Assembly (NCBI GenBank): GCA_947632335.1
Contig: CANROX010000004.1
Span: 1-64,000, forward strand
Direction of reading: 5' to 3'
DNA length: 64,000 nt
Origin: an uncultured Clostridia bacterium
Lineage (GTDB): Bacteria; Bacillota; Clostridia; Oscillospirales; Acutalibacteraceae
Shown here: piece after piece, positions 28,706 through 38,126 of the stretch
How positions within the stretch are numbered: position 1 is the stretch's first letter
How the letters are laid out: each line of letters begins with the position of its first letter
Made by a program: the position numbers and the translations under genes
The notes under the pieces: model-generated
What the model was told of the DNA's origin: nothing
The model's database searches: none
Seen by the model: the letters and a program-made list of their open reading frames with translations, nothing else

Positions 28706-30178
28706 ATGACAAGGATGAAAAGAATTATAACGCTTATTCTTGCTTTCGCAATTTTGTCCTCTGCGGCAGTAATCGGTACTACAACAGCTTCTGCTTCCGG
28801 TTCAGGCGCAGGTCTTACCAACTGGGCATACAGAGCATATGACGAGGGTTGGTCCTATGTATGGGGCGGCAGTTCTGTTGGAGCTGTAGACTGCAGTGGT
28901 CTTATCTATTCATATGCAGGCGGTGCAAGGGTAACAGAGGATATGATTGCAGCGTCACCGGAATCCGGTTCCATAGATACTATTCCAAGAATTCATGGCT
29001 TAGGTCTGTACCAGTACGGTCATGTTGGAGTTTATGTTGGCGGAGGAATGGGTATAGACGCCAGAGATGAAATTTCTAATGTTTGTATTGAGTCAATCAG
29101 TACAAAGTCATGGACTAACTGGTTTAAAGTTAGCGGTGTCAGCTATCCAACATCGGGATGGGTAGAGGTATACGGCAGTTACTATTATTATGAGGACGGT
29201 CAGTACATAGTTGATACATCAAGGGAAATCGACGGTATTACATATCACTTTGCCTCTGACGGTAAGTCTGACAAAACCCCTGATGATACAAGTGCAACTG
29301 CAACAAAATCCGTATCAAAGAAGAAAGTAAAGAAAACAGCCTGGGCCATTGGCGACTCCGGCGATATGGTTACTAAAATTCAGAAAAGACTAAAAGAGCT
29401 TGGTTTCTATCACGATGAAATCACAGGTTACTTTGGCGAAAAAACACAGAAGGCTTACAAGGAATTTCAGAAAGCCGCAGGAGTAACTATTGATGGCATC
29501 TGTGGTAAGACGGACAGAGATATACTTTATTCCTCTGCAGCTCCTCATGCACAGGAAGAGGAAAAGGAAGAAACACAGAAAGACCAGGAGAAAAATACTG
29601 ATGATGTAATGTCTGTTGGGGACTACAGCGACGATGTGTACTCTGTTCAGACAAGACTTATTGAACTAAAATATATGAATGATGATGCAACCGGATATTT
29701 CGGTGAACTTACACAGGCGGCTGTGAGCGACTTCCAGGCATATAATGAGATTGATTCAACAGGTGAAGTTGACAATAAGACAAAGACAGCCCTTTTCTCT
29801 GACGACGCTATAGTTAATCCGGAGGCGAAGGAAGAAGAGAAAACAGAGGAAGAAAAAGCATCATTTACATTTAGAAAGACTGAAACTGCAAAAGAGGACA
29901 ATTCCGCTAAGGAGGCGGCTATTGAGGAGGCAACAAGCACCACAGTAGTTCTTGACTCTGACGATATGGCAAGTCAGGCTCTTGCAGACCTTGCTTCCGA
30001 CAGCTCTTTCCAGTCTGTTACACAGAACAGCGAGGAAAGTACAGGACTGATTAAGTGGCTTGTAATTGTAATTGCAGTTATGGGCGGTGTATTTGCAGTG
30101 GTTCTTATAAATGAGAAGAAAAAGGCAAAACGCCGTCGCCGTAAGCATGCAATGCACAGCAGTAGAAGATATTGGTGA
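28706..30178 (+). CDS. Secreted NlpC/P60 peptidoglycan hydrolase with two peptidoglycan-binding domains and C-terminal TM anchor
   Basis: Signal peptide; VDCSGLIYSYAG and HVGVYVGGG (NlpC/P60 Cys and His regions); two PG_binding_1-like repeats (MVTKIQKRLKELGFYHDEITGYFGEKTQKAYKEFQKAAG; DVYSVQTRLIELKYMNDDATGYFGELTQAAVSDFQ); C-terminal LVIVIAVMGGVFAVVLINEKKKAKRRRRK. Confidence 0.9.
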   Translation: MTRMKRIITLILAFAILSSAAVIGTTTASASGSGAGLTNWAYRAYDEGWSYVWGGSSVGAVDCSGLIYSYAGGARVTEDMIAASPESGSIDTIPRIHGLGLYQYGHVGVYVGGGMGIDARDEISNVCIESISTKSWTNWFKVSGVSYPTSGWVEVYGSYYYYEDGQYIVDTSREIDGITYHFASDGKSDKTPDDTSATATKSVSKKKVKKTAWAIGDSGDMVTKIQKRLKELGFYHDEITGYFGEKTQKAYKEFQKAAGVTIDGICGKTDRDILYSSAAPHAQEEEKEETQKDQEKNTDDVMSVGDYSDDVYSVQTRLIELKYMNDDATGYFGELTQAAVSDFQAYNEIDSTGEVDNKTKTALFSDDAIVNPEAKEEEKTEEEKASFTFRKTETAKEDNSAKEAAIEEATSTTVVLDSDDMASQALADLASDSSFQSVTQNSEESTGLIKWLVIVIAVMGGVFAVVLINEKKKAKRRRRKHAMHSSRRYW

Positions 30179-30202
30179 TAAGTGATAATAAACAGAGAAT
30201 TT

Positions 30203-30234
30203 AAGCGTAAATCCTTAAAAACGGATTTGCGCTT
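30203..30234 (+). terminator. Intrinsic terminator after NlpC/P60 gene
   Basis: AAGCGTAAATCC-ttaaaaac-GGATTTGCGCTT. Confidence 0.8.
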
Positions 30235-30347
30235 TTATTTTGCAAAAGCAGGTGTGAAAGCAATCAATAAAGTCCATGGTATGTAGAAAATTAATAGGAT
30301 TTGGAGAAATAAACAATTAGTGATTGTTAAATTTTTTAAATTTCTTA

Positions 30348-30376
30348 TTGACAAGAGGGGTTTGTTTTGATATAAT
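30348..30376 (+). promoter_or_regulatory. Sigma-A-like promoter for tRNA cluster
   Basis: TTGACA-N17-TATAAT immediately upstream of tRNA-Ser. Confidence 0.85.
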
Positions 30377-30392
30377 CAAACTTGCGAAATAC

Positions 30393-30481
30393 GGAGGGGT
30401 GTCCGAGCGGTTTAAGGAGCTAGTCTTGAAAACTAGTGATACCGAAAGGTACCAAGGGTTCGAATCCCTTCCCCTCCGCCA
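30393..30481 (+). tRNA. tRNA-Ser(TGA), CCA encoded
   Basis: GGAGGGG...CCCCTCC-G-CCA acceptor, anticodon loop cttgaaa (TGA), long variable arm, GGTTCGAATCC. Confidence 0.95.
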
Positions 30482-30515
30482 TTTTTATTTTGAGTTAAGA
30501 TGTACTTTGCCATAC

Positions 30516-30605
30516 GGAGGATTACTCAAGTGGTGAAGAGGCTCCCCTGCTAAGGGAGTAGGTCGGGTAACCGGCGCGAGGGTTCAAATCCCTTGTCCTC
30601 CGCCA
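30516..30605 (+). tRNA. tRNA-Ser(GCT), CCA encoded
   Basis: GGAGGAT...GTCCTCC-G-CCA, anticodon loop ctgctaa (GCT), long variable arm, GGTTCAAATCC. Confidence 0.93.
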
Positions 30606-30606
30606 A

Positions 30607-30631
30607 AGCGTCTTGCATTATGCAGGGCGCT
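30607..30631 (+). terminator. Terminator-like hairpin between tRNA-Ser(GCT) and tRNA-Arg
   Basis: AGCGTCTTGCA-tta-TGCAGGGCGCT then TTTT. Confidence 0.7.
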
Positions 30632-30651
30632 TTTTAATACTTAAATCATAG

Positions 30652-30728
30652 GTCTTCGTAGCTCAGCAGGATAGAGCGTTCGCCTCCTAAGCGAAAGGCC
30701 GTGGGTTCGAATCCCGCCGAGGACGCCA
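30652..30728 (+). tRNA. tRNA-Arg(CCT), CCA encoded
   Basis: GTCTTCG...CGAGGAC-G-CCA, anticodon loop ctcctaa (CCT), GGTTCGAATCC. Confidence 0.94.
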
Positions 30729-30732
30729 TTTT

Positions 30733-30763
30733 AGCCGATTTTGATGTTTTGTCAAGGTCGGCT
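30733..30763 (+). terminator. Terminator after tRNA-Arg
   Basis: AGCCGA...TCGGCT followed by TTTTTAT. Confidence 0.7.
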
Positions 30764-30853
30764 TTTTATAATTGGCTATATAAAATTGATATTATAGACG
30801 CAGTTGCTATTCAGCCTAATTTAGCAGGGTAGGAGTAATGCTGTATTATTAGG

Positions 30854-30879
30854 ACCACTCATTATAATGGGTGGTTTTT
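30854..30879 (+). terminator. Orphan intrinsic terminator, no ORF upstream
   Basis: ACCACTCAT-tata-ATGGGTGGT followed by TTTT; see finding on putative small RNA. Confidence 0.75.
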
Positions 30880-31086
30880 GCTTTAAAGACCGATAGTATT
30901 GTCTTTTTGTTCTTTATATTTACTTATAATTTTCTGTATTATAAATAAAACACTATGAAATTCTTTATTGTAAAAATAAAAAAATACAAAACTGTAACAG
31001 TTAATAAATTAAAAACTCCCATTAAACCCGAAAACAGACAAAATATTTATTAAAATGATTTAACAATATTGTAATTAAATATTAAC

Positions 31087-31114
31087 TTGTTTAGTTCATA
31101 TCTTGTGTTATAAT
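31087..31114 (+). promoter_or_regulatory. Sigma-A-like promoter for nrdR
   Basis: TTGTTT-N16-TATAAT. Confidence 0.6.
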
Positions 31115-31154
31115 TATCATAAAGAATATTATTACTGTTGTTGGGGTGTTATGT

Positions 31155-31610
31155 TTGAAGTGTCCATATTGTAGCCATGAAGAAAGTAAGGTTATAGATT
31201 CCAGACCTGCTGATGACGGAGAGAGAATCCGCAGAAGAAGAGAATGTTTAGGCTGTCACAAGAGATTTACAACTCACGAGGTTATTGAATCTGTACCTAT
31301 AATCGTTGTAAAAAGAGATAAATCCAGAGAAGTATTTGACCGCAGCAAGCTTACAGGAGGCATTTTAAGGGCCTGCGAAAAGCGTCCCGTGTCCCTTGAA
31401 CAGATTGAGGCTGTTGTGGACGGTATTGAGGGTTCCCTTCAAAGCTCCCTTGACAGAGAGGTTACCTCCAAATATATAGGTGAACTGACAATGGAAAGAC
31501 TTAAGAATGTTGACGAGGTAGCATATGTAAGATTTGCCTCAGTATATCGTCAGTTTAAGGATATAAATACCTTTATGGAGGAGCTTAACAAGCTGCTTAA
31601 AGAAAAATAA
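31155..31610 (+). CDS. nrdR: Transcriptional repressor NrdR
   Basis: [45 protein letters not shown]...; TTG 31155 gives the canonical MKCPYC start (ORF track uses GTG 31146). Confidence 0.95.
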   Translation: MKCPYCSHEESKVIDSRPADDGERIRRRRECLGCHKRFTTHEVIESVPIIVVKRDKSREVFDRSKLTGGILRACEKRPVSLEQIEAVVDGIEGSLQSSLDREVTSKYIGELTMERLKNVDEVAYVRFASVYRQFKDINTFMEELNKLLKEK

Positions 31611-31688
31611 AAAATATTTTAGATACAAAATCTATTTATTGATATTGCAATAATATTACCTCCTATTATGATTTTGTTCGTTTATGGA

Positions 31689-31720
31689 AAAAGGACTATG
31701 GTTTCAGCCATAGTCCTTTT
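31689..31720. terminator. Bidirectional terminator between nrdR and rnhA
   Basis: AAAAGGACTATGG-tttcag-CCATAGTCCTTTT. Confidence 0.85.
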
Positions 31721-31722
31721 TT

Positions 31723-32160
31723 CTATAAAAATTTTTGGTAGTATTGTACTGCCAGTTTGTCACATCTCTCGTTTTCAGGATGCCCGGCGTGCCCCTTAAC
31801 CCAGTTGTAGGTAACCTTATGAATTTTACTAAGGGAATAGAGTTCTTTCCATAGTTCGGGATTTTTCACAGATTCATTTTTTGTTCTCATCCAGTTATTT
31901 GATTTCCATTTTTCAATCCAACCCAGATTAAAGGCGTTGCAAACATACTGCGAGTCCGAATAGAGCCTGACTTCACAGGGTTCTTTTAGGAGTTTTAAAG
32001 CCTCAATACATGCCAGCAGTTCCATTCTGTTGTTAGTGGTATTTTTATCACCACCGCTTATTTCCTTTTCAGTGCCTCTGTATCTTAGTATTGCTCCGTA
32101 CCCTCCCGGTCCGGGATTGCCCGAACAAGCGCCGTCGGTAAATATTTCTACAGTTTTCAT
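31723..32160 (-). CDS. rnhA: Ribonuclease HI
   Basis: [27 protein letters not shown]...[12 protein letters not shown]...[12 protein letters not shown]...[18 protein letters not shown]. Start at 32160 preferred over ORF-track 32211. Confidence 0.96.
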   Translation of the reverse strand: MKTVEIFTDGACSGNPGPGGYGAILRYRGTEKEISGGDKNTTNNRMELLACIEALKLLKEPCEVRLYSDSQYVCNAFNLGWIEKWKSNNWMRTKNESVKNPELWKELYSLSKIHKVTYNWVKGHAGHPENERCDKLAVQYYQKFL

Positions 32161-32287
32161 AATATCCCTCTCTTTTGTAGCTATGTTATCATACATTATG
32201 ATTTTTTTCAATAATAAGATTATAAAGGTTAATTTTGTTAATAATACAGTAGTGGGGAACAGGTGTAGTTAAGGGGTTAAGTTACAT

Positions 32288-32316
32288 TTGACTTTTAGAT
32301 TAAAAAATAGTATGAT
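32288..32316 (+). promoter_or_regulatory. Sigma-A-like promoter for rnjA with ~145-nt leader
   Basis: TTGACT-N17-TATGAT. Confidence 0.7.
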
Positions 32317-32467
32317 ATAAAAGTATATATGGGTTATTATGCCTTTTTGCAAAACACCCTGTAGTTTAGGATTTTAGGTGATTAAATACTTGACCGGAAA
32401 AAGGGTATTATCACCATAATACATAAATATTTCTATATTTAAAATTTGAGAAAACGGAGGTAAATTT

Positions 32468-34315
32468 GTGAGCTTTGATAATAAAAATCAAAAAAGTAAT
32501 TACAGCAAAAAAGGCAAAAATTCTTACAACAGCAAGAATAGTTCTGCTAACGGACGAAACGGAAAAAAGCAGTTTAAGAGTGCCAGTAAGCGAAATAGCA
32601 GTAAAATAAACAACAAAGGCAAGAAGAGGTCGGAATTTGTCTATGAAAACAGACCAAAGCCATCGGTAAAGGTATCCTTTCTCGGGGGACTTAATGAAAT
32701 AGGAAAAAATATTACACTGTTTGAATGTAATGACGAAATTATAGTAATTGACTGCGGTATGGCTTTCCCTGACGGAGAAATGTTGGGCGTGGACCTTGTA
32801 ATTCCAGATTTTTCATACCTTATTCAAAATCAAGACAAGGTAAAGGGAATTCTTCTTACCCACGGTCATGAGGATCATATTGGAGGACTTCCATATCTTT
32901 TAAAAGATATTTCCGTTCCTATTTACGGTACACCTCTAACACTGGGCCTTGTGGAAAATAAACTAAAGGAACACTCCCTATTAAAGCAGACGGAGCTTAT
33001 TACAGTAAGGGCAGGGGAAACCGTAAAAATCGGCTGTGCTACTGCTGAGTTTATTCATGTCAACCATTCTATTCCCGACGCCATCGGTATTGCACTTCAT
33101 ACTCCGGCAGGTACTATTGTGCATACAGGCGACTTTAAAATTGACTGTACGCCAATTTCCGGCGGTATGATAGATTTAAGCAGGTTTGCCCGTCTTGGTG
33201 ATGAGGGGGTCCTTGCTCTTATGACAGACTCAACAAATGCTTCAAGAGAGGGTTATACGCCCACTGAACATACGGTGTATGACAGCTTTAAGAGTCTGTT
33301 CCAAAAGGCAGAAAAGAAAAGAATTATTATTGCAACCTTTGCAAGTAATGTGAACAGGGTGCAGCAGATTATTAATTGTGCAAAAAAGTTTGGCAGAAAG
33401 GTAGCTTTCTCCGGCAGAAGTATGATTAATTATATGAATGTTGCTTCGGAGCTTGGTTATCTGGAAATTCCTGAAAATATTATTATTGATATAGACCAAA
33501 TTCCACAGTATTCTCCGGAACAGATTGTTTTGGTTACAACAGGTTCCCAGGGTGAGCCTATGTCGGCTCTTACAAGAATGGCCTTTTCCGACCACAGAAA
33601 AATTACTGTTGGCGCAGGGGACTTTATTATTATTTCTGCAAATCCAATACCCGGCAACGAAAAGTCAGTTGGCAATGTTGTTGACGAACTTCTTAAAAAG
33701 GGCTGTAAGGTTGTATATGAATCAATGTATGAGGTTCATGTTTCCGGCCATGCCTGTGCGGAGGAGCTTAAAATAGTAATGAGTCTTGTAAAGCCCAAGT
33801 ACTTTATACCCGTCCACGGTGAGCAAAAGCACCTTAGGAAGAGTCAGGATATTGCGGTGTCATTGGGCATTGACAAGTCTAACACATTTATTGCAGACAT
33901 AGGTACAACTCTTGAAATCAACGAAAACTATATGAAAGAACTTCCAAAAGTACAGGCAGGCAAAGTGTTTGTTGACGGCTTTGGCGTGGGAGATGTGGGA
34001 AGTATTGTACTCCGTGACAGAAAGCACCTTGCACAGGACGGACTTATTATTATAGTTGCCTCCTTAGATGTATATGACGGTCATGTAATTTCCGGACCGG
34101 ATATTGTGTCAAGGGGTTTTGTGTATGTAAGAGAGAGCGAAGAACTTATGACCGACATCAAGCGCACGGCTCTTGGTGTTCTTGATGATTGCTGTGACAG
34201 GAATGTTCACGAATGGGGCGTAATTAAGAACAAAATTAAGGAAGATGTATCAAGGGTTATTTCCGGCAAGACCGGAAGAAGTCCTATGATACTCCCAATC
34301 CTTATGGAAGTATAA
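32468..34315 (+). CDS. rnjA: Ribonuclease J
   Basis: LGGLNEIGKNITLFE...LLTHGHEDHIGGLPYLL...HTGDFKID...VHVSGHACAEELKIVMSLVKPKYFIPVHGEQKHL; GTG start; basic N-terminal extension. Confidence 0.96.
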   Translation: MSFDNKNQKSNYSKKGKNSYNSKNSSANGRNGKKQFKSASKRNSSKINNKGKKRSEFVYENRPKPSVKVSFLGGLNEIGKNITLFECNDEIIVIDCGMAFPDGEMLGVDLVIPDFSYLIQNQDKVKGILLTHGHEDHIGGLPYLLKDISVPIYGTPLTLGLVENKLKEHSLLKQTELITVRAGETVKIGCATAEFIHVNHSIPDAIGIALHTPAGTIVHTGDFKIDCTPISGGMIDLSRFARLGDEGVLALMTDSTNASREGYTPTEHTVYDSFKSLFQKAEKKRIIIATFASNVNRVQQIINCAKKFGRKVAFSGRSMINYMNVASELGYLEIPENIIIDIDQIPQYSPEQIVLVTTGSQGEPMSALTRMAFSDHRKITVGAGDFIIISANPIPGNEKSVGNVVDELLKKGCKVVYESMYEVHVSGHACAEELKIVMSLVKPKYFIPVHGEQKHLRKSQDIAVSLGIDKSNTFIADIGTTLEINENYMKELPKVQAGKVFVDGFGVGDVGSIVLRDRKHLAQDGLIIIVASLDVYDGHVISGPDIVSRGFVYVRESEELMTDIKRTALGVLDDCCDRNVHEWGVIKNKIKEDVSRVISGKTGRSPMILPILMEV

Positions 34316-34347
34316 AAATGGTCTGAATCTTGGAAAGGAGGCACTTT

Positions 34348-36306
34348 ATGAACAAGAAAAACTGGACATTAACACCACTCTACCTTATTTTTGCTGTTCT
34401 TATGTTTGGTATGTCCTTTATATCAGTAAGGTATAATCCCTACCTTTCCCTTGCAGAATTTTGTGTCTCCGGATTTGCCCTTGCTTTGGTAATAGTGATG
34501 AACATCAGGTTCAGCTACTACATAAAGAGAATAGTTAAACATTCCGTAAGAAGGACAGAAAAGATTGACCATTCATATTTGGAGAATTTTAAGTTTCCGG
34601 TTGTAGTTGTGGGTACTCACGATGATGTTGTATGGTGTAACAGCAGTTTTGTTATTAACCTGTGCAAGGGCAGAGAACCCTATGGCAATAAGGTAAACCA
34701 TTTCCTGGGTAATCGCAGACTTTCGGACTTTTTGGGAGATAAGCCTGTAAAGATTAAAATTGGTGAAAAGTTTTATAGAGTATACGGGAATGTTGCCAAA
34801 GAGGCAACCTTGCTGTACTACATAGACGATACATATTACAAAAATATTGAAATAGAGTTTAACAGCCGAAAAGGCTCTGTGGCCATTGTAGTTTTTGACA
34901 ATGCAGAGGATTTTGATACAGATTCAGACGGTGAAACCCAAAGCGAGTTTCTTATGGCTTTTGAGAAGTGTATTCAAAAATGGGCATCGGACTACAATGC
35001 AATGTATTCAAAGCTATCTCAGACAAGGTATATTCTTGTTTTTGAGGAGAGGGCAATAAAGAAAATTACAGAAGACAAGTTTAAAATTCTTGAAGAAATC
35101 AGAAACATTAAGTTTGAGGGCAAATATGCCACAGCCTCTATTGGCATAGGCAGGGGCAAGGAAAGTCTTAGGGAAAGTGAGTTTTCCGCCAGAAAAGCCC
35201 TTGATATGGCTTTGGGCAGAGGCGGTGACCAGGCTGCCATTGCCGTTAATGATGATTACGAATTTTACGGCGGTGTATCCGGCGGTGTTGAAAAGCACAG
35301 TAAGGTTCGTACAAGAACCTTTGCTAACAACATAAAAACGGAAATTAAGCTTGCAGACAATGTAATAATTATGGGTCATAACTATAGTGACTTTGATTGT
35401 ATCGGAGCAGCTATAGGTCTTTACAGTACCATATCAAAGAGCTTTGACAAGGAGGCATATATTGCCTGTAATATACAGACAAGTAATGCGAAAATACTTA
35501 TTGACAAGGCCCAAAAAAGTGGTTACTCCGATGTTATTATCCCACCTGAAGAGGCACTGAAAAAGATAAAGTCAAACACCCTGTTAATAATTGTAGATAC
35601 GCATATCAGCACATTTATTGAAAGTGTGGAAATATATGAAAAGTGCAAAAAGGTTATTATTATTGACCATCATAGAAAAATGGTTGATTTTATTAAGGAT
35701 GCACTGATTTTCTTCCATGAGCCAACGGCCTCTTCAGCCTGCGAAATGGTTTCCGAGCTTATAAGCTATATGGGAGACACATATTTAAGCTCCTTTGAGG
35801 CAGGGGCTCTGCTTTCGGGTATTATGCTTGATACCAAGAATTTTATTATGAAAACCGGTTCAAGAACCTTTGAAGCAGCAGCTTATCTTAAACAAAAGGG
35901 TGCCGACACGGTTAAGGTTAAAAGAATGTTTTCAGGGGGTGTTGATGATTATAAAAACAAATCTGAAATCATTTCTAATGCAGAAGTATGGAACTCCTAC
36001 GCTATAGCTGTTCAAGATAAGGTTGTGCCTAACATAAGGGTAGTTGCCTCCCAGGCGGCGGATGAACTTATGGGCATAGAAGATGTTAAGGCATCATTTG
36101 TCATATTCAGAATTGATGAAGAAACAACGGGTATTTCAGCAAGAAGCTATGGCAAAACAAATGTTCAAATTATTATGGAAAAGCTGGGTGGTGGCGGTCA
36201 TCTTTCAATGGCAGCCTGTCAGCTTAAAAAAATTAATGTTAAGGAAGCAGAGGAATTGCTCCTTTCTACCATAAAAAAACTTAAACAGGAAGGTAAAATT
36301 CGATGA
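34348..36306 (+). CDS. gdpP: DHH phosphoesterase GdpP-like c-di-AMP phosphodiesterase
   Basis: Two N-terminal TM helices, PAS/degenerate GGDEF, DHH motif [14 protein letters not shown]1 [13 protein letters not shown]; followed by rplI and dnaB. Confidence 0.93.
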   Translation: MNKKNWTLTPLYLIFAVLMFGMSFISVRYNPYLSLAEFCVSGFALALVIVMNIRFSYYIKRIVKHSVRRTEKIDHSYLENFKFPVVVVGTHDDVVWCNSSFVINLCKGREPYGNKVNHFLGNRRLSDFLGDKPVKIKIGEKFYRVYGNVAKEATLLYYIDDTYYKNIEIEFNSRKGSVAIVVFDNAEDFDTDSDGETQSEFLMAFEKCIQKWASDYNAMYSKLSQTRYILVFEERAIKKITEDKFKILEEIRNIKFEGKYATASIGIGRGKESLRESEFSARKALDMALGRGGDQAAIAVNDDYEFYGGVSGGVEKHSKVRTRTFANNIKTEIKLADNVIIMGHNYSDFDCIGAAIGLYSTISKSFDKEAYIACNIQTSNAKILIDKAQKSGYSDVIIPPEEALKKIKSNTLLIIVDTHISTFIESVEIYEKCKKVIIIDHHRKMVDFIKDALIFFHEPTASSACEMVSELISYMGDTYLSSFEAGALLSGIMLDTKNFIMKTGSRTFEAAAYLKQKGADTVKVKRMFSGGVDDYKNKSEIISNAEVWNSYAIAVQDKVVPNIRVVASQAADELMGIEDVKASFVIFRIDEETTGISARSYGKTNVQIIMEKLGGGGHLSMAACQLKKINVKEAEELLLSTIKKLKQEGKIR

Positions 36307-36749
36307 AAGTAATTTTAAAACAAGATGTAAAGGGTTTGGGAAAAAAGGGTCAGCTTGCAGAGGCATCTGACGGTTATGCCCGCAATTTTCTTTTCCCTAA
36401 GGGTTTAGCTGCCCCTGCAGATAATAAGGCTATGAATGAGCTGAAAAATGCAGAAAGCTCGAAGCAGTTTAAAATTGATACTCAGATTAAACAGGCAAAC
36501 GGTTATAAGGAAAAACTTGAGGGTACGGTTTTTAAAATGACTGCAAAGGCAGGTTCAAACGGCAGACTTTTTGGTTCGGTTACAGCCAAGGAGGTTGCCC
36601 AGGAAATAAAAAAACAGTACAACATTGTTGTGGATAAGAGAAAGGTTACTCTTGCTACAGAAATCAAGGCTTTTGGTACATATAACGCTGTTGTAAAGCT
36701 ATATAACGGCATTAGCGCAAACATTAAGATACAGGTTTCTGAAGCATAA
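36303..36749 (+). CDS. rplI: 50S ribosomal protein L9
   Basis: [36 protein letters not shown]. Confidence 0.97.
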   Translation: MKVILKQDVKGLGKKGQLAEASDGYARNFLFPKGLAAPADNKAMNELKNAESSKQFKIDTQIKQANGYKEKLEGTVFKMTAKAGSNGRLFGSVTAKEVAQEIKKQYNIVVDKRKVTLATEIKAFGTYNAVVKLYNGISANIKIQVSEA

Positions 36750-36758
36750 GGTGTTATT

Positions 36759-38126
36759 ATGGCAGACTTTGGTTTAACAGGTTCTGTAGACAGTATGAAT
36801 TTACCATATAGCCCTGAGGCAGAGCAGTCTGTTTTAGGTGCTATTATTATGGAACCCAACTGTCTTAACAGAGTAATGGAGCTTATTCCAAGTCCTGATT
36901 ATTTTTATATATTGACCCATAAGGTTATTTACGGTAAAATGCTGAGTCTGTATACAGAGTCCAGACCTATTGACCCTATAACTCTTATTGAGGCTTTAAA
37001 GGCTGAAAGGGATTTTGACGATGCTACCGGCAAGACATATATTTATGACCTTGTCAATGCCTGTCCTTCCATTTCAAATGTGGAAGAACACGCAAAGCTC
37101 GTTAGGGACAGGTACAGCGTCAGACAGCTTATTACAGCCTCAAGGGATATTATTGAAACAGCCAATTCCGGCGAGGTTGAGCCGGACAGACTTATTGACT
37201 CTGCGGAGCAGAAAATTTTTGACATCAGGCAGGGCAAATCTGTTGACGGACTTGAAAAGATAGACAAAATAATTTATCAAACCTTTGAACGGCTTGATAA
37301 ACTTAATAGAGATGACGAGGAGTTTAAGCCTACATCAACGGGCATTTCCGATTTGGATAGGGTTATTACCGGTCTTAACCGCTCTGACCTTATTCTTTTA
37401 GCTGCCCGTCCCGGTATGGGTAAAACCTCATTTGCACTTAATATAGCCAGAAGTGTTGCAGTACAGGGAAAAAAGAGAGTTGCTTTCTTTTCTTTGGAAA
37501 TGACTAAAGAGCAGTTGGCGTCCAGACTTCTTTCTGTAGAGGCTATGGTTGGCGGTGTAAAACTGCGTACAGGTAAAATGTCAGAAGAAGAATGGACCAG
37601 AATTATATCCGCCAGTGATGTACTTGCAAAGACGGAGATTTATCTGGACGAAACTTCAAATATTACTGTGCCGGAAATGAAAGCAAAGCTGAGAAGACTG
37701 AAAAATGTAGATTTAGTCGTTATTGACTACTTGCAGCTTATGAGTTCGGCAAAGGCGATTAATAACAGAGTTAATGAAATTGGAGAGATAACCCGAAATC
37801 TAAAGATTATGGCAAAGGACCTTAATGTTCCTGTGCTTTGCCTTTCACAGCTTTCCCGTGCAAGTGAACAGCGTCCGGACCATAAACCAATGCTTTCAGA
37901 CCTTAGGGATTCCGGTTCAATCGAGCAGGACGCCGATATAGTCCTTTTCCTATACAGAGAGGGATATTATGCAGGAAAAAATGGGGAAGAGGCAGGAGCA
38001 AATGTAGACCTTAATTCTGCCGAATGTATGGTTGCAAAAAACCGACATGGAGAAACCAATGTAGTAAAACTCCATTGGCAGGGTGAGTTTATGCGCTTTA
38101 CATCATTAGAACATAATTATGATTAA
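36759..38126 (+). CDS. dnaB: Replicative DNA helicase
   Basis: LPYSPEAEQSVLGAIIMEP...LILLAARPGMGKTSFALNIA...VVIDYLQLMS...LSQLSRASEQRPDHKPMLSDLRDSGSIEQDADIV. Confidence 0.97.
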   Translation: MADFGLTGSVDSMNLPYSPEAEQSVLGAIIMEPNCLNRVMELIPSPDYFYILTHKVIYGKMLSLYTESRPIDPITLIEALKAERDFDDATGKTYIYDLVNACPSISNVEEHAKLVRDRYSVRQLITASRDIIETANSGEVEPDRLIDSAEQKIFDIRQGKSVDGLEKIDKIIYQTFERLDKLNRDDEEFKPTSTGISDLDRVITGLNRSDLILLAARPGMGKTSFALNIARSVAVQGKKRVAFFSLEMTKEQLASRLLSVEAMVGGVKLRTGKMSEEEWTRIISASDVLAKTEIYLDETSNITVPEMKAKLRRLKNVDLVVIDYLQLMSSAKAINNRVNEIGEITRNLKIMAKDLNVPVLCLSQLSRASEQRPDHKPMLSDLRDSGSIEQDADIVLFLYREGYYAGKNGEEAGANVDLNSAECMVAKNRHGETNVVKLHWQGEFMRFTSLEHNYD

